Part shown: piece after piece, positions 1 through 8,356 of the stretch
Numbering within the stretch: the stretch's first letter is position 1
Layout of the letters: the number at the start of each line of letters is the position of its first letter
From: Photorhabdus luminescens subsp. luminescens
Lineage (GTDB): Bacteria; Pseudomonadota; Gammaproteobacteria; Enterobacterales; Enterobacteriaceae
Reading direction: 5' to 3'
Assembly (NCBI RefSeq): GCF_001083805.1
Contig: NZ_JXSK01000003.1
Span: forward strand, 1 to 64,000
DNA length: 64,000 nucleotides
Translations under genes and position numbers: made by a program
The notes under the pieces: generated by a model
Seen by the model: the letters and a program-made list of their open reading frames with translations, nothing else
What the model was told of the DNA's origin: nothing
The model's database searches: none

Positions 1-96
1 GAACAATCTACTTACGATAAATTCAAAGTTGATAAAGTTGAATCAGCACGAGAAATTACTGTCAAAACAGATAGTAATACAAAAATAAAGGGTTGA
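1..96 (+). CDS. C-terminal tail of a truncated gene (probably the body of a polymorphic toxin)
   Basis: The first 31 codons are open in frame 1 and stop at TGA 94-96, so a gene enters from the left edge. The visible residues are polar and Lys-rich and show no motif. The nuclease-like reading frame that follows begins 1 nt after this stop, in another frame. The two may once have been one toxin gene joined across a frameshift (inference). The function cannot be read from this fragment alone. Confidence 0.45.
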   Translation, partial: EQSTYDKFKVDKVESAREITVKTDSNTKIKG

Positions 97-97
97 C

Positions 98-307
98 ATG
101 ATAGGCAAAGATAAAGAAGGAAACATTATCTGTGTTGAATGTAAAAGCTCATCAACTGCTCCATTAACAACAAATCAAAAGAAAGGTTTTCCTGAACTTG
201 AAACCAAGGGGGGCACTGTCGTTGGAAAAGGAAAACCGGGTTTTGAAGAAGGGAGCAAAATACCGCCAACCAAGGTTGACATTATCAGGCCCACTTCTAA
301 AGATTAA
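98..307 (+). pseudogene. C-terminal nuclease toxin domain fragment (VECK motif)
   Basis: This is a 69-residue reading frame containing the string VECKSS followed by a conserved-looking tail with NQKKGFPE, GKGKPGF and IPPTKVDIIRP. An acidic-x-Lys element on a strand, then this kind of tail, is typical of restriction-endonuclease-fold toxins at the ends of CdiA and Rhs proteins (family knowledge). The domain is too short to be complete, because upstream catalytic segments are missing. It lies directly behind the broken end of another frame, so I read it as the distal half of a frameshifted toxin. The gene 13 nt downstream is its probable immunity gene. Confidence is good for a toxin remnant and lower for the exact nuclease family. 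Confidence 0.55.
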
Positions 308-320
308 GTAAGGAGTTAAT

Positions 321-659
321 ATGTCTATAGAAGATGTGAACAAAATAGATATGATAGGTATACCTAATGACAATGAAAACTTAGTTGTTCTGGGATTAAC
401 TGATCATTTATCGTGGAGTGGTTCGATAGAAGAACATTTACTAAAACTACAAGAAAAAATAAATAGTTATATTCGTTTTATTGAAAGCGGAGAGATATAC
501 GAAAGCTTTCCTGCTTCTTGTGGAAAAAGTGAAATATTAATAGAAGTTTATTTTAAGTATTATATCCCACATGAATGTGCTGATTTTTTGGAAAAGGTTG
601 GGGAAATTCTTGCACCTGTTAATATTCAGTTAAGATATGAAGAAGGTGATATTGCTTAA
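321..659 (+). CDS. Immunity protein, DUF6572-like
   Basis: A 112-residue acidic cytoplasmic protein that follows the nuclease toxin fragment by 13 nt and has a clear ribosome site (AAGGAG, 7 nt before ATG). The pattern of an N-terminal ID.IGI segment, then LTDHLSW, then LLKLQEKINSYIRFIESGEI, is the one I associate with DUF6572 proteins, which commonly sit behind polymorphic nuclease toxins as immunity genes. It presumably binds and neutralises the adjacent nuclease (inference from position). A strong hairpin terminator follows. The gene appears intact although its toxin is broken. Confidence 0.65.
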   Translation: MSIEDVNKIDMIGIPNDNENLVVLGLTDHLSWSGSIEEHLLKLQEKINSYIRFIESGEIYESFPASCGKSEILIEVYFKYYIPHECADFLEKVGEILAPVNIQLRYEEGDIA

Positions 660-692
660 AATAGATGTATTAACTATGTGATCTCAATGACT

Positions 693-738
693 AAATTAGC
701 GCAGAAGGCTTGCTCACTGCGCTAATTTCGATCTTTTT
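693..738 (+). terminator. Rho-independent terminator after the DUF6572 immunity gene
   Basis: A perfect 12-bp stem (AAATTAGCGCAG at 693-704, CTGCGCTAATTT at 717-728) is followed by a T-rich stretch at 731-738. It lies 33 nt after the immunity stop codon and ends the first toxin cassette. Confidence 0.85.
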
Positions 739-783
739 TAACTTTCCAGCTGCAAACTCAATCTTCCGTAACAACTTGAATAA

Positions 784-995
784 TCAATTGTCCCGTTCAA
801 CTCTCACCTGCACCGCCTGTCCGTGGCAAATCCCGCCTCTTCCAGCCAGTGCCTTGAGGTGCAAACTGGGGGCTGGCTGTAAATAGCGAGTGATGCCATG
901 TGGCGGTCGGCATGACATCGGCTGATATAGCCGACTTTATAGCGGCGCTGGGCTTTCGAACTGTTTGAGTTTGCATTACAATCGCGTTCAGCCAT
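784..995 (-). pseudogene. symE: Degenerate SymE-like toxin gene
   Basis: Read on the minus strand from ATG 995, the translation has the SymE hallmarks: an N-terminal RRYKVGY segment, a divergent middle, then HWLEEAGFAT. After that a single frameshift is needed to continue into GQAVQVRVE-like sequence ending at the TGA at 784. SymE is an SOS-induced AbrB-fold, RNase-like toxin. Here the proline-rich middle and the C-terminus are scrambled, so the copy is probably dead. Two further SymE relics occur at comparable cassette borders, near 12.3 kb and 17.7 kb. Confidence 0.65.
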
Positions 996-1069
996 AAATC
1001 AACTCCTACATAGTTGGTTATGTGGTCAGCGGCCATCATGAGGTGCGAACTCATGGTAGCCGCGTCATC

Positions 1070-1468
1070 TCAGCGCTTGGCGCTCTTCATAACAACTTTT
1101 TCCATCATTGACTTGGTGACAAAACTGTCAATCACCATAATCAACGCCTTCTGCTCCTCATCGGATAACGAATCAGCCTGTTGCCAGAGTTCATGCAATA
1201 TGTGGTTACGTATCTTCACATCTTTGCTGGTCTCGCAGCGGCCAACCAGTTCATCGAGAGAAACCTGTAAAACATCAGCCAGCTTAATCAAGGACTCCAG
1301 TTGAGGGACGATGTGTCCCCGCTCCCAGCGGTTATACACTCTGGGTAGTACCTCAATCATCTCGGCAAGCCGTGATTGGGTTAATCCCCGAGCTTCTCTG
1401 AGCATCTTAAGCCGTTCAGAAAATACGGACATATCAATACCTGTTTGCAAAACACAAATGTCCGCCAT
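1070..1468 (-). CDS. XRE-family helix-turn-helix regulator
   Basis: A 132-residue protein. Residues 16-72 form a Cro/CI-type HTH with the canonical LREARGLTQSRLAE, then VYNRWERG and LIKLADVLQVSLDELVG. The C-terminal half is helical and ends in a Lys-rich tail. ATG at 1468 is preceded by AAGGAAGG at good spacing, so I keep it; an internal ATG at 1432 would start directly on the HTH but has a weaker ribosome site. It is divergent from the primase pseudogene with a ~100-bp AT-rich shared promoter region, which suggests it regulates the integrative-element genes (inference). Base composition matches that GC-rich element. Confidence 0.8.
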   Translation of the reverse strand: MADICVLQTGIDMSVFSERLKMLREARGLTQSRLAEMIEVLPRVYNRWERGHIVPQLESLIKLADVLQVSLDELVGRCETSKDVKIRNHILHELWQQADSLSDEEQKALIMVIDSFVTKSMMEKVVMKSAKR

Positions 1469-1566
1469 TGTACCCCTTCCTTTTTAGCTGGCTGTTGTAA
1501 AGTCTCTTTTTGTGATTATTATATATCGCAAACATGTCTATTGACAAGGTTCAAAAGGAAAGACTT

Positions 1567-4500
1567 ATGACCCGCACTCCCGATACCGATTTAGCCCGCT
1601 TAAAGCAGTCCGTCTCATTGCTGGGGCTGGCGCGTAAGCAGGGCCGTCCGATGAAAAACACGCGTGAGGATTATGTGCTGCGCTGCCGTTCCACAATGAG
1701 AAAACGCCTCAATGTCATCTCACCGGCAAAAACCTCTATCACTGCTTGCTGTGCGCCGCGGGTCGGTGCTGGACTGGTGATACAAACGGAAGGGGGACGC
1801 TGAAATTGCTATCCGCCGGCTGCGGAACTGGCGGTTACCGGACATGGACAATGCCGTGGTGGCGCTTCTTCTTTAGCCGCCCAGCCGGAATCACAGGCGC
1901 CCCCTGCCGCGCCCGAAACTGGCCGATCTGGACGATGACGGGCAGGCGCTGTTGCGCCAGGTGGATTGATTTATCATCAGAATTTACTGGCGTCACCGGA
2001 AGCGAAAGAATGGCTGGACGACGCGGACTCAATCATCCTGAACTGGTCAGTCACTTTAAGCTGGGGTACGCGGGCCATCACGGATCGGCGGTTCAGCGGG
2101 GTTATTGCCGTCCAAAGCAGTCAGGAAGGCAGCAACGCGTGACAAGCTATCGGGTCTGGGCGTGTGCGTACGACCACCCGGCAGGATCACTTCCGGGGCT
2201 GCGTCGTGGTGCCGGTGATCGGCTGGGCCGAATCGGCCAGTGTAGCCAGCCGCGGCGGGTGCTGCAACTGTATGGCCGCCGAACCCAGCCGATTACAAGG
2301 TGCTGAAAGACAGCCCGAAGCATCTGTACCTGCCGTCGCCACTGGCGGGGTCTGGAACGAGGAAGCGATGAAAGCGGCTTCGGAAATCATCCTGTGCGAA
2401 GCACTGATCGATGCGATGACCTTCTGGTGCGCCGGTTCCGCAACGTGATCGCCGCCTACGGCGTGAACGGTTTTAACCGCGATCACTCTCGACGCCTTGC
2501 AGTATCACGGCGTGAAACGGGTGCTGATTGCCTTTGACCGGGACGAGCCGGAGACCGTGGCGCGGCCAGTGTGGCGGCTGACTTACTGGAATCCGGCATT
2601 GAGGCGTGGCGGGTGCAGTTCCCGCCGGGCATGGATGTCAATGACTATGCCGTCAAAAGTGGCAACGCCGAACATGCGCTGGGGCTGGCCCTGCAACAGG
2701 CGGTCTGGTTGGGACAGGAACGGCACCAGGTGCAGTGTTCAGTCATGAGCGGCCCGTCTCGTCAGATATGACGGAAAAGCCTCACAATGCAGATGTGGCT
2801 AAACCGGCTGCCTTAGCCGCCCCACCAGAGCTGACTGTTGCCCCCGTGCCTTGTGAGCGCACGGCCTGCGGTGAACTGCTGATGAAAAGCGGGCCCCGGT
2901 CTGGCGGATACGGGGATGAAAAAATCGCCGGTGCCCGATGTGATGAAAGTCAATGTGCAGGTGCGGGATGAAACGTCCGGCCTGTTCCATGTGGATACAC
3001 TGGACATGTATCACGCGCGGCATCGTCAGAACTACATCAGCACGGCGGCGCAAGAGCTGGAATGCGAGCTGTCGGTCATCAAACGCGAAGCCGGGCGGGT
3101 CTTGCTGATGCTGGAGCAGCAACAGGACGCGCAACAGCAGGCCGACGCCGAAGCCTCAGGGACAACCGCAGTCACGGTCAGCGCAGAAGATGAAGCCGCC
3201 GCGCTGGCGTTGCTGACATCGCCAAACCTGACAGAACAGATTATCAACGACATGGCCGCCTGTGGCGTGGTCGGCGAATCGACCAATCTGCTGACCGGGT
3301 ATCTGGCGGCGGTCTCGCGCAAACTGGATAAACCGCTGGCCGTGTTAATCCAGAGCAGCAGCGCGGCGGGGAAATCCTCCCTGATGGACGCCGTGCTGAA
3401 CCTGATGCCGGAAGAGGAGCGTATCCAGTACTCGCGATGACCGGACAGAGCCTGTACTATCTGGGGGAAACCAGCCTGCAACACAAGATACTGGCTATCG
3501 CCGAAGAGGAAGGCGTGCGGCAGGCGGCCTATGCCCTGAAACTGTTACAGTCCGACGGCGAGCTGAAAATCGCCAGCACCGGCAAAAACGAACAGAGCGG
3601 CGAACTGGTGACGCGGGAATACAAGGTGCAGGGACCGGTCATGCTGATGTTAACGACGACGGCCATTGATGTGGATGAAGAGCTGCTGAACCGCTGTCTG
3701 GTGCTGACGGTCAACGAATCGCGCGAGCAGACGCAGGCCATCCACGCGATGCAACGGCACCGTCAGACACTGGCAGGGTTGCTGGCTGACTCAGAGAAAG
3801 GTTATCTGACGCAGTTACACCAGAACGCCCAGCGCTTGTTAAGGCCGCTGAAAGTGGTCAATCCTTACGCCCATCAACTGACGTTCCTGTCAGACAAAAC
3901 CCGGATGCGGCGCGACCATATGAAATACCTGACGCTGATACAGGCCATTGCCTTGCTGCGCCAGTATCAACGTGAAGTGAAGAAAACGACCCACCGCGGA
4001 CAGGTCATCGAATATATCGAAATCACCCAAGACGACATTACCCTCGCCAACCGGCTGGCGCATGAGGTGCTGGGGCGCACGCTGGATGAAATGCCGCCGC
4101 AGACGCGTAAGCTGTTACTGCTGATACAAGAGATGGTGAACGCACAAGCGCAAATCCAGCACTGCCAGCCAAACGAAGTGCGCTTTACCCGGCGGGATAT
4201 CCGCGCCTTTACCCACTGGAGCGACAGCCAGCTCAAGAACCACTGTCAACGGCTGACGGAAATGGAATACCTGTTGTTGCATGGCGGCAGCCGGGGACAC
4301 CTGCTGCATTATGAACTGCTGTGGGACGGGGAAGACAACGGCGCAGCCCACCTGTGCGGCCTGCTGGATGTCGGAGAACCGGACTCAGAAACCGCCGGCA
4401 GTGAACGCAAGTCTGACCCGGAAGGTCGCAAGTCTTCCCCAAGTCCGGGCAAGTCTGGCCTGAGTCTGGGGAAGAAAAACCCGCATCAGCCCGGACAGCA

Positions 4501-4848
4501 CAAGAGTCAGCGGGGGCACAAGTCCGGGCAGATGAAAACGCTATTATTAAGGAAAATAATCACAGAGACGCATTGCCCGTGCCCGACAGGGATAAAACAT
4601 CGGAAGCCATCCCGACAGGTCATGAGAGCAAGTCTGACTTAAATGAACGCAAGTCTGCCTCAAGTCTGGGTCAAGTTAGGGTCAAGTCTGGGGTGAAAAA
4701 ATCCCCATCAGGGCAGACAGAACAAGGGTTCAGCGTGCCACAAGTCGGGGTAACGGAAGACACAGTGATAAAAGGAAAAAAGAAAACGCGCCCCTTGTCT
4801 GCGCCCGCCACTCAATCTCAACCGGAGGTCAATCATGGCAAACCGTAA
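1567..4848 (+). pseudogene. CHC2/Toprim DNA primase-helicase of an integrative element, frameshifted
   Basis: One ancestral gene of about 1000 codons is broken into at least six frames. In order they carry: an N-terminal zinc-finger primase start (MTRTPDTDLARLKQ...), remnants of the CHC2 and Toprim regions with FILCEAL- and AFDRDEP-like motifs, a linker, then an ATPase domain with SSSAAGKSSLMDAV (Walker A, near 3354-3396) and a LLLTTTAIDVDEELLNR segment. The C-terminal tail is Ser/Lys-rich and repetitive. A clean one-base loss near 3436-3438 splits the ATPase domain, and other shifts lie at roughly 1790, 2040-2300, 2450, 2900 and 4560. The start ATG 1567 has AAAGGAAAG before it. Its stop overlaps the integrase start by 14 nt, so primase and integrase were one transcription unit. 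Intact relatives replicate integrative elements; this copy cannot. Confidence 0.8.
4405..4700 (+). repeat. Imperfect GCAAGTCTG tandem tract in the primase tail
   Basis: The nonamer GCAAGTCTG and close variants (AAGTCTTCC, AAGTCCGGG, AAGTCTGGG) recur at least ten times over about 290 bp, encoding a low-complexity K-S-x-x tail. Slippage here could explain the frame change near 4560. It has no obvious structure beyond the simple repeat. Confidence 0.65.
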
Positions 4849-5935
4849 ACCGCGCAAAGGAAGTCTCCTGACCGTCGATGACGTCTACCGTCAGCCGGTG
4901 GGTCCAGCGCATGACCCAAAAAGCCTGTATGCGCTGCTGCTGCGCTTTGTGGCGTGGCGGCAGGAGCGGAACTGGTCGGAGACGACATTGAAAGTGCAGA
5001 CCCATCATACTTACCGCTTTATCCTGTGGGCCACCGAACGGGGCCTGTACTCTGCCGCTGATATCACGCGGCCAATACTGGAACGTTACCAGCGCTACCT
5101 GTACCAGTACCGCAAGACCAACGGGGAGCCGCTGAGTATCCGCACCCAGCGCACGCAGTTGCAGCCGTTGCAGGTGTGGTTCAAATGGCTGACGAAACAG
5201 AACCTGATACTGGCGAACCCGGCAGCGGACATTGAATTGCCGCGGGAAGAAAAACGGCTGCCAAAATATATCCTGAGCATTGATGAAATCGAGCATATCC
5301 TGTCGCTGCCTGACCCGCATACGTTGCAGGGCGCACGCGACCGGGCATTGATGGAACTGCTCTGGTCAACGGGGATACGGCGCAGTGAAGCGGCCCGGCT
5401 CGATATCTACAGCATTGACGGGGCACGCAAAACGGTGACCATCCGGCAGGGCAAGGGCAATAAAGACCGGGTATTGCCCCTCGGCGAACGGGCCTTAAGC
5501 TGGCTCCAGTTCTATCAGCAACAGGTTCGCCCGCAACTGCTGGTCACCCCGGACCTTCAATCGCTGTTCGTGGCGATGGACGGTCTGGACGGGTTGCAAC
5601 CGAACGGTATCACCCATGCCGTGAGCGGCTATATCCGGGCCGCCGGCATTGAGAAAAAAGGCGCCTGCCACCTGTTCCGGCACGCGATGGCAACCCAGAT
5701 GCTGGAGAACGGGGCGGACCTGCGCTGGATACAGGCGATGTTAGGCCATGCCAGCGTGGAATCCACCCAGGTGTATACGCAGGTCTCTATCCGGGCCTTG
5801 CAGGTGGTACATGCCAGCACCCACCCGGCGGAGCAAATGGCCGACGAAAAAGTCAGCGACGCCGATGAGGTGGGTTTACTGGCCGACCTGTACGCCGAAG
5901 CTGACACGCCGCCAGACAGCCCGACGCCGACTTGA
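4835..5935 (+). CDS. Tyrosine recombinase/integrase, XerC/D-like
   Basis: An intact 366-residue site-specific recombinase. A SAM-like N-terminal core-binding domain spans about residues 24-120. The catalytic domain follows with STGIRRSE (first Arg), GKGNKDR (Lys), HLFRH (His-x-x-Arg), GHAS (second His) and a tyrosine in STQVYTQV, so the full R-K-H-R-H-Y set is present. ATG 4835 is preceded by GGAGG at 7 nt. It is the distal gene of the frameshifted primase unit. It is likely to have moved the surrounding GC-rich segment by recombining core sites such as those at 6.1 kb (inference). Unlike its neighbour it shows no damage, so excision or insertion activity may persist. Confidence 0.9.
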   Translation: MANRKPRKGSLLTVDDVYRQPVGPAHDPKSLYALLLRFVAWRQERNWSETTLKVQTHHTYRFILWATERGLYSAADITRPILERYQRYLYQYRKTNGEPLSIRTQRTQLQPLQVWFKWLTKQNLILANPAADIELPREEKRLPKYILSIDEIEHILSLPDPHTLQGARDRALMELLWSTGIRRSEAARLDIYSIDGARKTVTIRQGKGNKDRVLPLGERALSWLQFYQQQVRPQLLVTPDLQSLFVAMDGLDGLQPNGITHAVSGYIRAAGIEKKGACHLFRHAMATQMLENGADLRWIQAMLGHASVESTQVYTQVSIRALQVVHASTHPAEQMADEKVSDADEVGLLADLYAEADTPPDSPTPT

Positions 5936-6799
5936 CACCCCGATATCCGCTGACTGTCCGCCCGCCCCCGTTAAGCTGGGCGGGTTCGGTGTGGGGGCAG
6001 ACCGTGGCCGGACTGCCCGTTGGCATCGGCGCACGCGGGGGTAAATAGTCGTCAGGCGGCTTAACCTCTGGCGTCCCCGTAGAGCCGGTCCAGGCCGCCC
6101 AACGCCTATTCAACATAATGCGAGGGAATTATACGCACTGCGCCGATGAGCAAAGGTAACAACCTGAGCATCCATGAGCGGCTTAATGCGTATAATTGGC
6201 ATTATGTCTGGCGCCCCCGCGGGTTGGCATTGGCGGGTGTGGCGCACAAGGCTGGCGCCTTCTGCTGTCAGCATCTGAGCCGGCCATCGGCAACTCAGCG
6301 TGCTTCTTTAGCTGCCGCGTTATCGTCCAGTCAACACCCCTGAAGGCAGGTCGGCCTGCGGCCTCCGCTAATTTACCGCCCCCCGCCCCAACCCTGCTTC
6401 ACTGGCTGCGCGCGGCTCACACTGCGCTGCGCTCCGTTGCTCGTTCCCGTGCTCGCCATCGCCGCCCCGTGCAGCCCCCCGGGGGGCTTCCCTGAACAAA
6501 ACCGTGTGGTCATGCAAGGCTATGCGCAACCCGAAGCCACAGTGCCTCAGAGCGTCGCAGGGGCGCCGCTTGCGGGCTCTATGCCGCCCGCGCCCGCAGA
6601 ACGGTCACCCGCCGCCCAAGCAAGTTGGGCGACGTTCGCCCGTTGCCGAAAAAGGGACTCCCCTGACAAGGGCACGGCGGGAAAAACCGGCCTTCGGAGG
6701 CGAAAAGCGCGTCAGGGAGTTTTGGGTTCGGCGGTGAACGGACATGGGAAAAAACGGGTTGTAACTGACTGATGGCATTAGGAAAATCGCTGTTCGTCG
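5936..6799. other. GC-rich non-coding stretch of the integrative element
   Basis: About 860 bp without a convincing gene. It is markedly GC-rich compared with the surrounding toxin genes. It holds the paired dif-like sites (6113-6213), several C- and G-runs (a CCCCCCGGGGGG-like palindrome near 6476), and from about 6637 a copy of the segment that precedes VENN cassettes. Open frames here have no family resemblance and are compositional artefacts. Confidence 0.6.
6113..6213. other. Inverted pair of dif-like recombinase core sites
   Basis: A perfect 11-bp inverted repeat (AATTATACGCA at 6127-6137, TGCGTATAATT at 6187-6197) is extended on both sides. Read outward, each copy gives TGCGTATAATT, a short spacer, then CATTATGT: spacer CCCTCG on the minus-strand copy and GG on the plus-strand copy. 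This is the layout of XerCD/dif-type binding arms around a central region. They lie about 180-260 bp after the integrase stop and are the best candidates for its attachment sites. No test of function is possible from sequence alone. Confidence 0.45.
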
Positions 6800-6826
6800 G
6801 TGAGGTTCGCAATGGAATGCGTTGTT
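6637..6826 (+). repeat. Pre-VENN recombination segment, copy 1
   Basis: About 190 bp directly upstream of the VENN codons, containing GGCGGGAAAAAC, then GGTTGTAACTGACTGA, then GGAAAATCG and the ATGCGTTGTTGT start of the VENN cassette. It matches, with moderate divergence, the segment at 17795-17945 in front of another orphan toxin. Shared homology just before VENN would let toxin tails be exchanged. Confidence 0.6.
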
Positions 6827-7777
6827 GTGGAGAATAACTTTTTGAGCGCTGACCAAATCGATGATTTTGCGGCCAGAGCCAAAGGGTGCGAGGCGCGTGG
6901 CGACTGCAATCAGATCGTGAAAGAAATGGAAGATTTGAGTCTGACGCAACGCAATGAGTTGATTGTGACCTGTGCTTCCGATCCTGCGGCTTGTAAAGAA
7001 AAATACGGTGAACTCCCCGCCAACAGTATGTTAGTACGTCAGGCGATTGATAAGGCACTGGGTGAAGATATTCCATGGAGCATGAAGAATGATCTGTCTG
7101 TTTTGCTGATGCAGCAAATGGATGAATCAGGGATTGTGACCAGTACGGAGTTTGCGCAGAAACTTGAGAAACAGTTCGGTCTGGATAAGCAGCGTGCGGA
7201 AATTTTGGCGGGTGCCGCATTAGGGGCTGTAACCGGTGGAATGAGCAACAGAGGGGGTAAGCCTGGTGCCGTCACCGAAGGAAAGAATGTTGTTATCGTA
7301 GACTCAGGTAAGAAGAGGGCTTGGAATAAGACGCTGAATAAACCTGAGCCGAATACGGTCTATCATGTTGATGGAAATAAAACATTCCAGACCGATTCAC
7401 TTGGTCGCACTAGCCTTGCTGAAGGATCTCTGTCTTTGTCCAAGAATGATCGTAATACTTATCAACAGTGTAAAGCCGGTAAATGTGGTAATCCAGGAGA
7501 TGAAGGTGGCCACTTAATCGCCAGTATATTTAATGGGCCTGGTGAAAAATTAAACCTTGTGCCAATGGATGGAAACCTGAATAAAGGTGCTTGGAAACAA
7601 ATGGAAAATACTTGGGCTAGTGCTTTGAAGGAAGGTAAGCAAGTTGATGTTAAAGTTGAACCTGTTTATAAAGGTAATAACGTACGTCCCGAAAGTTTTA
7701 GCGTAACGTATTCCATTGATGGAGGTAGGCCAATAGTGAAAGATATTAGCAATATACCTGGAGGCGGGAAGAAATGA
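6800..7777 (+). CDS. Orphan CdiA-CT toxin: VENN module plus DNA/RNA non-specific nuclease
   Basis: The 325-residue frame opens at GTG 6800 (ATG 6812 is an alternative) almost directly on a VENN motif at residues 10-13, the junction that separates CdiA scaffolds from variable toxin tails. Residues 20-160 are a helical pretoxin linker. The C-terminal 130 residues contain DEGGHLIASIFNGPGEKLNLVPMD (positions 7499-7570), where His and Asn fit the catalytic metal-finger of the Endonuclease_NS_2 group (family knowledge). No signal or secretion domain is present, so it is a silent or recombination-donor cassette unless transcribed from outside. Its immunity gene overlaps the stop by 4 nt. No ribosome site supports either start well. 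Confidence 0.75.
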   Translation: MRFAMECVVVENNFLSADQIDDFAARAKGCEARGDCNQIVKEMEDLSLTQRNELIVTCASDPAACKEKYGELPANSMLVRQAIDKALGEDIPWSMKNDLSVLLMQQMDESGIVTSTEFAQKLEKQFGLDKQRAEILAGAALGAVTGGMSNRGGKPGAVTEGKNVVIVDSGKKRAWNKTLNKPEPNTVYHVDGNKTFQTDSLGRTSLAEGSLSLSKNDRNTYQQCKAGKCGNPGDEGGHLIASIFNGPGEKLNLVPMDGNLNKGAWKQMENTWASALKEGKQVDVKVEPVYKGNNVRPESFSVTYSIDGGRPIVKDISNIPGGGKK

Positions 7778-8106
7778 AGGAATTAGATACTCTTCATAAT
7801 AAAATTGGTCAATTGCTTGTTGATGCTGGCCCAGAGGATGCACGGGAAATAATTGTGTGTGCTAGGTTATCTCCAGAAGGTGATACTTGCGAATATGAGT
7901 ATGATTATACAGATAACAAAGGGCATCAAGACTGGTTTGTCCCTGATAAAAACGCTAGCTATGATCTTAGATTATTATTAGTAGAATTGAGGAAATACTA
8001 CATAGAAAACCATCTCACTAATGGGCTTCCGGCATGGAATGGTTGTTTAGTTAAAGTGGATCTTGAAAAGATGAAGATCAATATAGAATTTAAATACGAA
8101 GACTAA
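7774..8106 (+). CDS. Immunity protein for the NS-type nuclease, YezG/DUF600-like
   Basis: A 110-residue acidic protein whose ATG overlaps the toxin stop (ATGA), indicating translational coupling. The sequence (LYxxIGQLLVDAGPEDAREIIVCARLSPEG...EYEYDYTD) resembles the YezG/DUF600 immunity family that pairs with nuclease toxins in polymorphic toxin loci. Expected role: bind the adjacent nuclease in the cytoplasm. A strong terminator closes the cassette at 8117. The family assignment is moderate; the immunity role is well supported by position. Confidence 0.7.
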   Translation: MKELDTLHNKIGQLLVDAGPEDAREIIVCARLSPEGDTCEYEYDYTDNKGHQDWFVPDKNASYDLRLLLVELRKYYIENHLTNGLPAWNGCLVKVDLEKMKINIEFKYED

Positions 8107-8116
8107 CCAGAAAGAG

Positions 8117-8146
8117 ATCCCAGCCGAGGTGCTGGGATTTTTCCTT
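8117..8146 (+). terminator. Terminator after the nuclease/immunity cassette
   Basis: An 8-bp stem (ATCCCAGC 8117-8124, GCTGGGAT 8131-8138) is followed by TTTTTCCTTT. Confidence 0.85.
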
Positions 8147-8159
8147 TAGTCGTCTACTG

Positions 8160-8210
8160 AATAATGATCTTATCAATACCTATTTCACACGAATGTACGC
8201 AGAGTAAACA
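8160..8210 (+). pseudogene. Fragment duplicating the 3' end of the immunity gene at 11029-11634
   Basis: The stretch beginning ATAATGATCTTATCAATAC and ending ACGCAGAGTAAA is nearly identical to 11587-11636, the last ~16 codons and stop of the deaminase immunity gene. It is a decayed duplicate left just before an IS remnant, and the intact copy is also followed by an IS remnant. This shows that the block [immunity end + IS end + CdiA fragment] was duplicated. Confidence 0.7.
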
Positions 8211-8230
8211 GAAATACCAATCCCAAGCAT

Positions 8231-8331
8231 GTAAACTGCCCCCCCGAAAGTTGGACACCCAACAAGTAAGGGGGAAGTTCTCCATGAAGAATTACAGAAA
8301 ATATTCACTTAAGTTTAAGCGTAAAGTCATG
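8231..8331 (+). mobile_element. IS3-family left-end remnant 1
   Basis: About 100 bp beginning AACTGCCCCCCCGAAAGTT and continuing through a ...GGACACCCAACAAGTA motif to the first codons of an IS3-type OrfA (MKNYRKYSLKFKRKV). It then switches abruptly into CdiA sequence. Only the left end survives, with no transposase body and no right inverted repeat. The same end recurs at 11661, 13317 and 21519. Confidence 0.65.
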
Positions 8332-8356
8332 CCGCATTACCACTGGCCTGAATATC

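Noticed and set aside
4400-4700. Possible CRISPR-like or iteron array
   Set aside because: The GCAAGTCTG units are irregularly spaced, encode the primase tail in frame and have no spacers or Rep gene nearby.
6146-6772. Plus-strand frames in the GC-rich stretch after the integrase
   Set aside because: Overlapping frames on several phases with Ala/Pro/Arg-rich composition, no start signals, no homology; they are compositional artefacts.
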